Shown in pieces: positions 35,301 to 50,640 of a DNA stretch of 64,000 nt. The stretch spans positions 23,640,447-23,704,446 of the forward strand of contig CM037871.1 in assembly GCA_021292105.1 (NCBI GenBank), written 5' to 3'. Source of the DNA: Anadara kagoshimensis (Eukaryota > Mollusca > Bivalvia > Arcoida > Arcidae). Each line of letters opens with the position of its first letter. Position 1 is the stretch's first letter. The position numbers and the translations under genes were made by a program. A model generated the notes under the pieces. It had not been told where the DNA came from. It saw nothing but the letters and a program-made list of their open reading frames with translations, and did not search any database.

Positions 35301-38300
35301 AATGAACCATACTTTATGTACATCAAATGTAATTACAGTATTTGTAATAACTGTGCATAATGTATATCAAATGCAATTACAGTCTTTGTAATATAGTATA
35401 CTTGTGTACATCAAATGTAATTACAGTCTTTGTAATGAACTATACGTTATGTACATCAAATGTAATTAGTCTTTGTAATGAACTATACTTTATGTACATC
35501 AAATGTAATTACAGTATTTCTAATGAACTGTACTTTATGTACACCAAATGTAATTTCAGTATTTGTAATATAGTATATTGTGTACACCAAATGCAATTAC
35601 AGTCTTTGGAATGAACTATACTTTATATACATCCAATGTAATTAGTCTTTGCAATGAACTGTACTTCATTTATAACAAATGTAATTACTGCCTTTCTAAT
35701 GAACGTAATTAATCTGTGTAAATGAACTATACTCTTTGAACATCAAATGTAATTACAGACTTTGTAATGAACTATATTTTATGTACATCAAATGTAATTA
35801 GTCTTTCTTATGAACTGTACTTAATGTATATCAAATGTTATTAGTGTCTTTGTAATAGACTACACTTAATGTACATGAAATCTAATTACAGTCTTTGTAA
35901 TTAATTTTACTTTAAATACATCAAATGTAATTAGTCTTTGTAATGAACTACACTTGATGTACATCAAATTGTAATTAATCTTTGTAATGAACAATTTTTT
36001 ATGTACATCAAATGCAATTACAGTCTTTGTAATAAAGTATAATTATGTACATCAAATGTAATAAGTCTTTGTAATGAACTATACTTTATATACATCCAAT
36101 GTAAATAGCCTTTGTAATGAACTGTACTTAATGTATAACAAATGTAATTAGAGTCTTTGGATTGACCTATATTTTATGTACATCAAATGTATTTTAGAAT
36201 ATTTGTAATGAACTATACTTCATGTACATCAGACGTTATTAGTCTTTGTAAATGAACTATACTCCTTGGACATCAAATGTAATTACTGCCTTTGTAATTA
36301 TCTATATTTTATGTACATCAAATGTAATTAGAGTATTTGTAATGAACTGTACTTAATGTGTATCAAATGTAATTATAGTCTTTGTAATAGGCTACACTTT
36401 ATGTACATCAAATCTAATTACAGTATTTCTAATGAACTATATATTATGTACACTAAATGCAATTACATTCTTTGTAATGAAGCATACTTATGTACATCAA
36501 ATGTAATTACAGACTTTTTGAATGAATTATATTTTATATACATCCAATGTAATTACAGACTTTGGAATGAACTATACTTTATGTACATCAAATGTAATTA
36601 CAGTATTTCTAATGAACTATATTTTATGTACACCAAATGCAATTACATTCTTTGTAATGAAGCATACTTATGTATATCAAATGTAATTACAGACTTTTTG
36701 AATGAATTATATTTTATATACATCGAATGTAATTACAGACTTTGGAATGAACTATACTTTATGTATATTAAATGAAATTAGATCCTTGTAATGAACAATA
36801 CCTTATGTACATCAAATGTAAATACAGACTTTGGAATGAACTATATTTTATGTACATCGAATGTAATTACTGCCTTTGTAATGATCTGGACTTTATGTAC
36901 ATCAAAAGCAATTACAGTCTTTGTAATATAGTATACTTCATATACATCAAATGTAATAACAGTCTATGTAATGAATTATTCTTTATGTACATCAAATATA
37001 ATTAGAGTATTTGTAATGAACTGTGCATAATGTATATCAAATGCAATTACAGTCTTTGTAATATAGTATACTTGTGTACATCAAATGTAATTACAGACTT
37101 TGGAATGAACTATACTTTATATACATCCAATGTAATTACAGACTTTGGAATGAACTATACTTTATGTACATCAAATGTAATTAGTCTTTGTAATGAACTA
37201 TACTTCATGTACATCAATGTAATTTCAGTATTTGTAATGAACTATACTTTATGTACATCAAATGTAATTACAGTATTTCTAATGAACTATATTTTATGTA
37301 CACCAAATGCAATTACATTCTTTGTAATAAACATATATGTACATAATGTAATTACAGACTTTGGAATGAACTATACTTTATATACATCCAATGTAATTAC
37401 TTTGATGTACATAATATGTATTACGAAATGAATTCATTGGGAATGAATATAATTTAATACTGTAATTACAGACTTTTTGAATGAATTATATTTTATATAC
37501 ATCGAATGTAATTACAGACTTTGGAATGAACTATACTTTATGTATATTAAATGAAATTAGATCCTTGTAATGAACAATACTTTATGTACATCAAATGTAA
37601 TTACAGTATTTCTAATGAACTGTACTTTATGTACACCAAATGTAATTTCAGTATTTGTAATATAGTATACTTGTGTACACCAAATGCAATTACAGTCTTT
37701 GGAATGAACTATACTTTATATACATCCAATGTAATTAGTCTTTGCAATGAACTGTACTTCATTTATAACAAATGTAATTACTGCCTTTCTAATGAACGTA
37801 ATTAATCTGTGTAAATGAACTATACTCTTTGAACATCAAATGTAATTACAGACTTTGTAATGAACTATATTTTATGTACATCAAATGTAATTAGTCTTTC
37901 TTATGAACTGTACTTAATGTATATCAAATGTTATTAGTGTCTTTGTAATAGACTACACTTAATGTACATGAAATCTAATTACAGTCTTTGTAATTAATTT
38001 TACTTTAAATACATCAAATGTAATTAGTCTTTGTAATGAACTACACTTGATGTACATCAAATTGTAATTAATCTTTGTAATGAACAATTTTTTATGTACA
38101 TCAAATGCAATTACAGTCTTTGTAATAAAGTATAATTATGTACATCAAATGTAATAAGTCTTTGTAATGAACTATACTTTATATACATCCAATGTAAATA
38201 GCCTTTGTAATGAACTGTACTTAATGTATAACAAATGTAATTAGAGTCTTTGGATTGACCTATATTTTATGTACATCAAATGTATTTTAGAATATTTGTA

Positions 38301-38940
38301 ATGAACTATACTTCATGTACATCAGACGTTATTAGTCTTTGTAAATGAACTATACTCCTTGGACATCAAATGTAATTACTGCCTTTGTAATTATCTATAT
38401 TTTATGTACATCAAATGTAATTAGAGTATTTGTAATGAACTGTACTTAATGTGTATCAAATGTAATTAGAGTCTTTGTAATAGGCTACACTTTATGTACA
38501 TCAAATCTAATTACAGTATTTCTAATGAACTATATTTTATGTACACTAAATGCAATTACATTCTTTGTAATGAAGCATACTTATGTACATCAAATGTAAT
38601 TACAGACTTTTTGAATGAATTATATTTTATATACATCCAATGTAATTACAGACTTTGGAATGAACTATACTTTATGTACATCAAATGTAATTACAGTATT
38701 TCTAATGAACTATATTTTATGTACACCAAATGCAATTACATTCTTTGTAATGAAGCATACTTATGTATATCAAATGTAATTACAGACTTTTTGAATGAAT
38801 TATATTTTATATACATCGAATGTAATTACAGACTTTGGAATGAACTATACTTTATGTATATTAAATGAAATTAGATCCTTGTAATGAACAATACCTTATG
38901 TACATCAAATGTAAATACAGACTTTGGAATGAACTATATT
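32398..38940 (+). repeat. 45 bp satellite, left higher-order section
   Basis: Continuous 45 bp monomers with diagnostic variants that recur in blocks. The rare marker ACATCAGACGTTATT occurs at 34561, 36226 and 38319, spacings of 1665 (exactly 37 x 45) and 2093 bp, so higher-order units here are shorter than in the right section. A scrambled patch at about 37310-37470 interrupts the pattern. Frames of up to 215 codons (32594-33241) run through because 45 is a multiple of three. Confidence 0.93.
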
Positions 38941-41900
38941 TTATGTACATCGAATGTAATTACAGTCTTTGTAATGAACTATATTTTGTGTACAACAAAT
39001 GTAATTAAAGTATTTGTAATGAACTGTACTTTTTGTTCATCAAATTGTAATTAGTCTTTGTAATGAACTATACTTTATGTACACTACATGTAATTGCAGT
39101 CTTTGTAATGAACTATATTTGATGTATATCAAATGTAATTAGAGTCTTTGTAATGAACTATACTTTACGTACATCAAATGCAATTACAGTCTTTGTAATG
39201 AACTGTACATTATGCACATCAAATGCAATTAGAGTCTTTGTAATGGACTACACTTTATGTACATAAAATCTAATTAGAGTCCTTGTAATGAACTGTACTT
39301 TATGCACATGAAATGCAATTAGTCTTTGTAATGAACTATACTTCATGTACATCAAATGTAATTAAAGTCTTTGTAATGAACTTAATTTAATGGACTTAAA
39401 ATGTATTTACGGTCTTTGTAATGAACTATACTTTATGTACATCAAATGTAATTACTGCCTTTGTAATGATCTGGACTTTATGTACATCAAAAGCAATTAC
39501 AGTCTTTGTAATATAGTATACTTCATATACATCAAATGTAATAACAGTCTATGTAATGAATTATTCTTTATGTACATCAAATATAATTAGAGTATTTGTA
39601 ATGAACTGTGCATAATGTATATCAAATGCAATTACAGTCTTTGTAATATAGTATACTTGTGTACATCAAATGTAATTACAGACTTTGGAATGAACTATAC
39701 TTTATATACATCCAATGTAATTACAGACTTTGGAATGAACTATACTTTATGTACATCAAATGTAATTAGTCTTTGTAATGAACTATACTTCATGTACATC
39801 AAATGTAATTTCAGTATTTGTAATGAACTATACTTTATGTACATCAAATGTAATTACAGTATTTCTAATGAACTATATTTTATGTACACCAAATGCAATT
39901 ACATTCTTTGTAATAAAGCATACTTATGTACATCAAATGTAATTACAGACTTTGGAATGAACTATACTTTATATACATCCAATGTAATTACAGACTTTGG
40001 AATGAACTATACTTTATGTACACCAAATGCAATTACATTCTTTGTAATGAAGCATACTTATGTACATCAAATGTAATTACAGACTTTTTGAATGAATTAT
40101 ATTTTATATACATCGAATGTAATTACAGACTTTGGAATGAACTATACTTTATGTATATTAAATGAAATTAGATCCTTGTAATGAACAATACTTTATGTAC
40201 ATCAAATGTAAATACACACTTTGGAATGAACTATATTTTATGTACATCCAATGTAATTACTGCCTTTGTAATGATCTGGACTTTATGTACATCAAAAGCA
40301 ATTACAGTCTTTGTAATATAGTATACTTCATATACATCAAATGTAATAACAGTCTATGTAATGAATTATTCTTTATGTACATCAAATGTAATTACAGTAT
40401 TTGTAATGAACTGTGCATAATGTATATCAAATGCAATTACAGTCTTTGTAATATAGTATACTTGTGTACATCAAATGTAATTACAGTCTTTGTAATGAAC
40501 TATACGTTATGTACATCAAATGTAATTAGTCTTTGTAATGAACTATACTTTATGTACATCAAATGTAATTACAGTATTTCTAATGAACTGTACTTTATGT
40601 ACATCAAATGTAATTACAGTCTTGGTAATATAGTATACTTGTGTACACCAAATGCAATTACAGTCTTTGGAATGAACTATACTTTATATACATCCAATGT
40701 AATTAGTCTTTGCAATGAACTGTACTTCATTTATAACAAATGTAATTACTGCCTTTCTAATAAACGTAATTAATCTGTGTAAATGAACTATACTCTTTGA
40801 ACATCAAATGTAATTACAGACTTTATAATGAACTATATTTTATGTACATCAAATGTAATTAGTCTTTCTTATGAACTGTACTTAATGTATATCAAATGTT
40901 ATTAGCGTCTTTGTAATAGACTACACTTAATGTACATGAAATCTAATTACAGTCTTTGTAATGAATTTTACTTTAAATACATCAAATGTAATTAGTCTTT
41001 GTAATGAACTACACTTGATGTACATCAAATTGTAATTAATCTTTGTAATGAACAATTTTTTATGTACATCAAATGCAATTACAGTCTTTGTAATAAAGTA
41101 TAATTATGTACATCAAATGTAATAAGTCTTTGTAATGAACTATACTTGATATACATCCAATGTAAATAGCCTTTGTAATGAACTGTACTTAATGTATAAC
41201 AAATGTAATTAGAGTCTTTGGATTGACCTATATTTTTGTACATCAAATGTATTTTAGAATATTTGTAATGAACTATACTTCATGTACATCAGACGTTATT
41301 AGTCTTTGTAAATGAACTATACTCCTTGGACATCAAATGTAATTACTGCCTTTGTAATTATCTATATTTTATGTACATCAAATGTAATTAGAGTATTTGT
41401 AATGAACTGTACTTAATGTATATCAAATGTAATTAGAGTCTTTGTAATAGGCTACACTTTATGTACATCAAATCTAATTACAGTCTTTGTAATGAATTTT
41501 ACTTTATATACATCAAATGTAATTAGTCTGTAATGAACTACACTTGATGTACATCAAATTGTAATTAATCTTTGTAAAGAACTATACTTGATGTAAACCA
41601 CATTAGTCTTTGTAATGAGCTATATTTTATGTACATCAAATGTAATTGGATTCTTTGTAATTGACTATACTTTATGTACATCACATGTAATTACAGTCTT
41701 TGTAATGAACTATACTTTATGTACATCAAATGCAATTACAGTCTTTATAATGAACTATATTTTATGTACATAAAATGTAATTACAGTCTTTGTAATGAAC
41801 TATATTTTGTGTACAACAAATGTAATTAAAGTATTTGTAATGAACTGTACTTTTTGTTCATCAAATTGTAATTAGTCTTTGTAATGAACTATACTTTATG

Positions 41901-44900
41901 TACACTACATGTAATTACAGTCTTGTAATGAACTATATTTGATGTATATCAAATGTAATTAGAGTCTTTGTAATGAACTATACTTTACGTACATCAAATG
42001 CAATTACAGTCTTTGTAATGAACTGTACATTATGCACATCAAATGCAATTAGAGTCTTTGTAATGGACTACACTTTATGTACATAAAATCTAATTAGAGT
42101 CCTTGTAATGAACTGTACTTTATGCACATGAAATGCAATTAGTCTTTGTAATGAACTATACTTCATGTACATCAAATGTAATTAAAGTCTTTGTAATGAA
42201 CTTAATTTAATGGACTTAAAATGTATTTACGGTCTTTGTAATGAACTATACTTTATGTACATCAAATGTAATTACTGCCTTTGTAATGATCTGGACTTTA
42301 TGTACATCAAAAGCAATTACAGTCTTTGTAATATAGTATACTTCATATACATCAAATGTAATAACAGTCTATGTAATGAATTATTCTTTATGTACATCAA
42401 ATATAATTAGAGTATTTGTAATGAACTGTGCATAATGTATATCAAATGCAATTACAGTCTTTGTAATATAGTATACTTGTGTACATCAAATGTAATTACA
42501 GACTTTGGAATGAACTATACTTTATATACATCCAATGTAATTACAGACTTTGGAATGAACTATACTTTATGTACATCAAATGTAATTAGTCTTTGTAATG
42601 AACTATACTTCATGTACATCAAATGTAATTTCAGTATTTGTAATGAACTATACTTTATGTACATCAAATGTAATTACAGTATTTCTAATGAACTATATTT
42701 TGTACACCAAATGCAATTACATTCTTTGTAATAAAGCATACTTATGTACATCAAATGTAATTACAGACTTTGGAATGAACTATACTTTATATACATCCAA
42801 TGTAATTACAGACTTTGGAATGAACTATACTTTATGTACACCAAATGCAATTACATTCTTTGTAATGAAGCATACTTATGTACATCAAATGTAATTACAG
42901 ACTTTTTGAATGAATTATATTTTATATACATCGAATGTAATTACAGACTTTGGAATGAACTATACTTTATGTATATTAAATGAAATTAGATCCTTGTAAT
43001 GAACAATACTTTATGTACATCAAATGTAAATACACACTTTGGAATGAACTATATTTTATGTACATCCAATGTAATTACTGCCTTTGTAATGATCTGGACT
43101 TTATGTACATCAAAAGCAATTACAGTCTTTGTAATATAGTATACTTCATATACATCAAATGTATCATTTATAATAACAGTCTATGTAATGAATTATTCTT
43201 TGTACATCAAATGTAATTACAGTATTTGTAATGAACTGTGCATAATGTATATCAAATGCAATTACAGTCTTGTAATAGTATTGTGTACATCAAATGTAAT
43301 TACAGTCTTTGTAATGAACTATACTTTATGTACATCAATGTAATTAGTCTTTGTAATGAACTATACTTTATGTACATCAAATGTAATTACAGTATTTCTA
43401 ATGAACTGTACTTTATGTACATCAAATGTAATTACAGTCTTGGTAATATAGTATACTTGTGTACACCAAATGCAATACAGTCTTTGAATGAACTATACTT
43501 TATATACATCCATGTAATTAGTCTTTGCAATGAACTGTACTTCATTTATAACAAATGTAATTACTGCCTTTCTAATAAAACGTAATTAATCTGTGTAAAT
43601 GAACTATACTCTTGAACATCAAATGTAATTACAGACTTTATAATGAACTATATTTTAGTACATCAAATGTAATTAGTCTTTCTTATGAACTGTACTTAAT
43701 GTATATCAAATGTTATTAGCGTCTTTGTAATAGACTACACTTAATGTACATGAAATCTAATTACAGTCTTTGTAATGAATTTTACTTTAAATACATCAAA
43801 TGTAATTAGTCTTTGTAATGAACTACACTGATGTACATCAAATTGTAATTAATCTTTGTAATGAACAATTTTTATGTACATCAAATGCAATTACAGTCTT
43901 TGTAATAAAGTATAATTATGTACATCAAATGTAATAAGTCTTGTAATGAACTATACTGATGATATACATCCAATGTAAATAGCCTTTGTAATGAACTGTA
44001 CTTAATGTATAACAAATGTAATTAGAGTCTTTGGATTGACCTATATTTATGTACATCAAATGTATTTTAGAATATTTGTAATGAACTATACTTCATGTAC
44101 ATCAGACGTTATTAGTCTTTGTAAATGAACTATACTCCTTGGACATCAAATGTAATTACTGCCTTTGTAATTATCTATATTTTATGTACATCAAATGTAA
44201 TTAGAGATTTGTAATGAACTGTACTTAATGTATCAAATGTAATTAGAGTCTTTGTAATAGGCTACACTTTATGTACATCAAATCTAATTACAGTCTTTGT
44301 AATGAATTTTACTTATATACATCAAATGTAATTAGTCTGTAATGAACTACACTTGATGTACATCAAATTGTATTAATCTTTGTAAAGAACTATACTTGAT
44401 GTAAACCACATTAGTCTTTGTAATGAGCTATATTTATGTACATCAAATGTAATTGGATTCTTTGTAATTGACTATACTTTATGTACATCACATGTAATTA
44501 CAGTCTTTGTAATGAAACTATACTTTATGTACATCAATGCAATTACAGTCTTATAATGAACTATATTTTATGTACATAAAATGTAATTAGTCTTGTAATG
44601 AACTATATTTGTGTACAACAAATGTAATTAAAGTATTTGTAATGAACTGTACTTTTGTCATCAAATTGTAATTAGTCTTTGTAATGAACTATACTTATGT
44701 ACACTACATGTAATTACAGTCTTTGTAATGAACTATATTTGATGTATATCAAATGTAATTAGAGTCTTGTAATGAACTATACTTACGTACATCAAATGCA
44801 ATTACAGTCTTTGTAATGAACTGTACATTATGCACATCAAATGCAATTAGAGTCTTTGTAATGGACTACACTTTATGTACATAAAATCTAATTAGAGTCC

Positions 44901-47900
44901 TTGTAATGAACTGTACTTTATGCACATGAAATGCAATTAGTCTTTGTAATGAACTATACTTCATGTACATCAAATGTAATTAAAGTCTTTGTAATGAACT
45001 TAATTTAATGGACTTAAAATGTATTTACGGTCTTGTAATGAACTATACTTTATGTACATCAAATGTAATTACTGCCTTTGTAATGATCTGGACTTTATGT
45101 ACATCAAAAGCAATTACAGTCTTTGTAATATAGTATACTTCATATACATCAAATGTAATAACAGTCTATGTAATGAATTATCTTTATGTACATCAAATAT
45201 ATAGAGTATTGTAATGAACTGTGCATAATGTATATCAAATGCAATTACAGTCTTTGTAATATAGTATACTTGTGTACATCAAATGTAATTACAGACTTTG
45301 GAATGAACTATACTTTATATACATCCAATGTAATTACAGACTTGGAATGAACTATACTTTATGTACATCAAATGTAATTAGTCTTGTAATGAACTATACT
45401 TCATGTACATCAAATGTAATTCAGTATTTGTAATGAACTATACTTTATGTACATCAAATGTAATTACAGTATTTCTAATGAACTATATTATGTACACCAA
45501 ATGCAATTACATCTTTGTAATAAAGCATACTTATGTACATCAAATGTAATTACAGACTTTGGAATGAACTATACTTTATATACATCCAATGTAATTACAG
45601 ACTTTGGAATGAACTATACTTTATGTACACCAAATGCAATTACATTCTTTGTAATGAAGCATACTTATGTACATCAAATGTAATACAGACTTTTGAATGA
45701 ATTATATTTTATATACATCTAATGTAATTACAGACTTTGGAATGAAACTATACTTTATGTATATTAAATGAAATTAGATCCTTGTAATGAACAATACTTT
45801 ATGTACATCAAATGTAAATACACACTTTGGAATGAACTATATTTTATGTACATCCAATGTAATTACTGCCTTTGTAATGATTGGACTTTATGTACATCAA
45901 AAAGCAATTACAGTCTTTGTAATATAGTATACTTCATATACATCAAATGTAATAACAGTCTATGTAATGAATTATTCTTTATGTACATCAAATGTAATTA
46001 CAGTATTGTAATGAACTGTGCATAATGTATATCAAATGCAATTACAGTCTTTGTAATATAGTATACTTGTGTACATCAAATGTAATTACAGTCTTTGTAA
46101 TGAACTATACTTTATGTACATCAAATGTAATTAGTCTTTGTAATGAACTATACTTTATGTACATCAAATGTAATTACAGTATTTCTAATGAACTGTACTT
46201 TATGTACATCAAATGTAATTACAGTCTTGGTATATAGTATACTTGTGTACACCAAATGCAATTACAGTCTTTGGAATGAACTATACTTTATATACATCCA
46301 ATGTAATTAGTCTTTGCAATGAACTGTACTTCATTTATAACAAATGTAATTACTGCCTTTCTAATAAACGTAATTAATCTGTGTAAATGAACTATACTCT
46401 TTGAACATCAAATGTAATTACAGACTTTATAATGAACTATATTTTATGTACATCAAATGTAATTAGTCTTTCTTATGAACTGTACTTAATGTATATCAAA
46501 TGTTATTAGCGTCTTTGTAATAGACTACACTTAATGTACATGAAATCTAATTACAGTCTTTGTAATGAATTTACTTTAAATACATCAAATGTAATTAGTC
46601 TTTGTAATGAACTACACTGATGTACATCAAATTGTAATTAATCTTTGTAATGAACAATTTTTTATGTACATCAAATGCAATTACAGTCTTTGTAATAAAG
46701 TATAATTATGTACATCAAATGTAATAAGTCTTTGTAATGAACTATACTTGATATACATCCAATGTAAATAGCCTTTGTAATGAACTGTACTAATGTATAA
46801 CAAATGTAATTAGAGTCTTTGGATTGACCTATATTTTATGTACATCAAATGTATTTTAGAATATTGTAATGAACTATACTTCATGTACATCAGACGTTAT
46901 TAGTCTTTGTAAATGAACTATACTCCTTGGACATCAAATGTAATTACTGCTTTGTAATTATCTATATTTTATGTACATCAAATGTAATTAGAGTTTGTAA
47001 TGAACTGTACTTAATGTATATCAAATGTAATTAGAGTCTTTGTAATAGGCTACACTTTATGTACATCAAATCTAATTACAGTCTTTGTAATGAATTTTAC
47101 TTTATATACATCAAATGTAATTAGTCTGTAATGAACTACACTTGATGTACATCAAATTGTAATTAATCTTTGTAAAGAACTATACTTGATGTAAACCACA
47201 TTAGTCTTTGTAATGAGCTATATTTTATGTACATCAAATGTAATTGGATTCTTTGTAATTGACTATACTTTATGTACATCACATGTAATTACAGTCTTTG
47301 TAATGAACTATACTTTATGTACATCAAATGCAATTACAGTCTTTATAATGAACTATATTTTATGTACATAAAATGTAATTACAGTCTTTGTAATGAACTA
47401 TATTTGTGTACAAACAAATGTAATTAAAGTATTTGTAATGAACTGTACTTTTGTTCATCAAATTGTAATTAGTCTTTGTAATGAACTATACTTTATGTAC
47501 ACTACATGTAATTACAGTCTTTGTAATGAACTATATTTGATGTATATCAAATGTAATTAGAGTCTTTGTAATGAACTATACTTTACGTACATCAAATGCA
47601 ATTACAGTCTTTGTAATGAACTGTACATTATGCACATCAAATGCAATTAGAGTCTTTGTAATGGACTACACTTTATGTCCATAAAATCTAATTAGAGTCC
47701 TTGTAATGAACTGTACTTATGCACATGAAATGCAATTAGTCTTTGTAATGAACTATACTTCATGTACATCAAATGTAATAAAGTCTTGTAATGAACTTAA
47801 TTTAATGGACTTAAAATGTATTTACGGTCTTTGTAATGAACTATACTTTATGTACATCGAATGTAATTACTGCCTTTGTAATGATCTGGACTTTATGTAC

Positions 47901-50640
47901 ATCAAAAGCAATTACAGTCTTTGTAATATAGTATACTTCATATACATCAAATGTAATAACAGTCTATGTAATGAATTATTCTTTATGTACATCAAATATA
48001 ATTAGAGTATTTGTAATGAACTGTGCATAATGTATATCAAATGCAATTACAGTCTTTGTAATATAGTATACTTGTGTACATCAAATGTAATTACAGACTT
48101 TGGAATGAACTATACTTTATATACATCCAATGTAATTACAGACTTTGGAATGAACTATACTTTATGTACATCAAATGTAATTAGTCTTTGTAATGAACTA
48201 TACTTCATGTACATCAAATGTAATTTCAGTATTTGTAATGAACTATACTTTATGTACATCAAATGTAATTACAGTATTTCTAATGAACTATATTTTATGT
48301 ACACAAATTACATTCTTTGTAATAAAGCATACTTATGTACATCAAATGTAATTACAGACTTTGGAATGAACTATACTTTATATACATCCAATGTAATTAC
48401 AGACTTTGGAATGAACTATACTTTATGTACACCAAATGCAATTACATTCTTTGTAATGAAGCATACTTATGTACATCAAATGTAATTACAGACTTTTTGA
48501 ATGAATTATATTTTATATACATCTAATGTAATTACAGACTTTGGAATGAACTATACTTTATGTATATTAAATGAAATTAGATCCTTGTAATGAACAATAC
48601 TTTATGTACATCAAATGTAAATACACACTTTGGAATGAACTATATTTTATGTACATCCAATGTAATTACTGCCTTTGTAATGATCTGGACTTTATGTACA
48701 TCAAACAGCAATTACAGTCTTTGTAATATAGTATACTTCATATACATCAAATGTAATAACAGTCTATGTAATGAATTATTCTTTATGTACATCAAATGTA
48801 ATTACAGTATTTGTAATGAACTGTGCATAATGTATATCAAATGCAATTACAGTCTTTGTAATATAGTATACTTGTGTACATCAAATGTAATTACAGTCTT
48901 TGTAATGAACTATACGTTATGTACATCAAATGTAATTAGTCTTTGTAATGAACTATACTTTATGTACATCAAATGTAATTACAGTATTTCTAATGAACTG
49001 TACTTTATGTACATCAAATGTAATTACAGTCTTGTAATATAGTATACTTGTGTACACCAAATGCAATTACAGTCTTTGGAATGAACTATACTTTATATAC
49101 ATCCAATGTAATTAGTCTTTGCAATGAACTGTACCTCATTTATAACAAATGTAATTACTGCCTTTCTAATAAACGTAATTAATCTGTGTAAATGAACTAT
49201 ACTCTTTGAACATCAAATGTAATTACAGACTTTATAATGAACTATATTTTATGTAAATCAAATGTAATTAGTCTTTCTTATGAACTGTACTTAATGTATA
49301 TCAAATGTTATTAGCGTCTTTGTAATAGACTACACTTAATGTACATGAAATCTAATTACAGTCTTTGTAATGAATTTTACTTTAAATACATCAAATGTAA
49401 TTAGTCTTTGTAATGAACTACACTTGATGTACATCAAATTGTAATTAATCTTTGTAATGAACAATTTTTTATGTACATCAAATGCAATTACAGTCTTTGT
49501 AATAAAGTATAATTATGTACATCAAATGTAATAAGTCTTTGTAATGAACTATACTTGATATACATCCAATGTAAATAGCCTTTGTAATGAACTGTACTTA
49601 ATGTATAACAAATGTAATTAGAGTCTTTGGATTGACCTATATTTTATGTACATCAAATGTATTTTAGAATATTTGTAATGAACTATACTTCATGTACATC
49701 AGACGTTATTAGTCTTTGTAAATGAACTATACTCCTTGGACATCAAATGTAATTACTGCCTTTGTAATTATCTATATTTTATGTACATCAAATGTAATTA
49801 GAGTATTTGTAATGAACTGTACTTAATGTATATCAAATGTAATTAGAGTCTTTGTAATAGGCTACACTTTATGTACATCAAATCTAATTAGTCTTTGTAA
49901 TGAATTTTACTTTATATACATCAAATGTAATTAGTCTGTAATGAACTACACTTGATGTACATCAAATTGTATTAATCTTTGTAAAGAACTATACTTGATG
50001 TAAACCACATTAGTCTTTGTAATGAGCTATATTTTATGTACATCAAATGTAATTGGATTCTTTGTAATTGACTATACTTTATGTACATCACATGTATTAC
50101 AGTCTTTGTAATGAACTATACTTTATGTACATCAAATGCAATTACAGTCTTTATAATGAACTATATTTTATGTACATAAAATGTAATTACAGTCTTTGTA
50201 ATGAACTATATTTTGTGTACAACAAATGTAATTAAAGTATTTGTAATGAACTGTACTTTTTGTTCATCAAATTGTAATTAGTCTTTGTAATGAACTATAC
50301 TTTATGTACACTACATGTAATTACAGTCTTTGTAATGAACTATATTTGATGTATATCAAATGTAATTAGAGTCTTTGTAATGAACTATACTTTACGTACA
50401 TCAAATGCAATTACAGTCTTTGTAATGAACTGTACATTATGCACATCAAATGCAATTAGAGTCTTTGTAATGGACTACACTTTATGTACATAAAATCTAA
50501 TTAGAGTCCTTGTAATGAACTGTACTTTATGCACATGAAATGCAATTAGTCTTTGTAATGAACTATACTTCATGTACATCAAATGTAATTAAAGTCTTTG
50601 TAATGAACTTAATTTAATGGACTTAAAATGTATTTACGGT
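38941..50640 (+). repeat. 45 bp satellite, ~2.8 kb higher-order repeat
   Basis: A large unit of about 2.8 kb (62-63 monomers) is repeated about four times. Marker ATGGACTTAAAATG occurs at 39390, 42210, 45008, 47805 and 50617, spacings 2820, 2798, 2797 and 2812. Marker ACATCAGACGTTATT occurs at 41286, 44099, 46887 and 49696, spacings 2813, 2788 and 2809. A block with TTTTGTGTACAACAAATG (first at about 38984) is present in every unit of this section and absent from the left section. Units agree closely except for scattered one-base indels concentrated at about 43140-45750. Confidence 0.95.
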
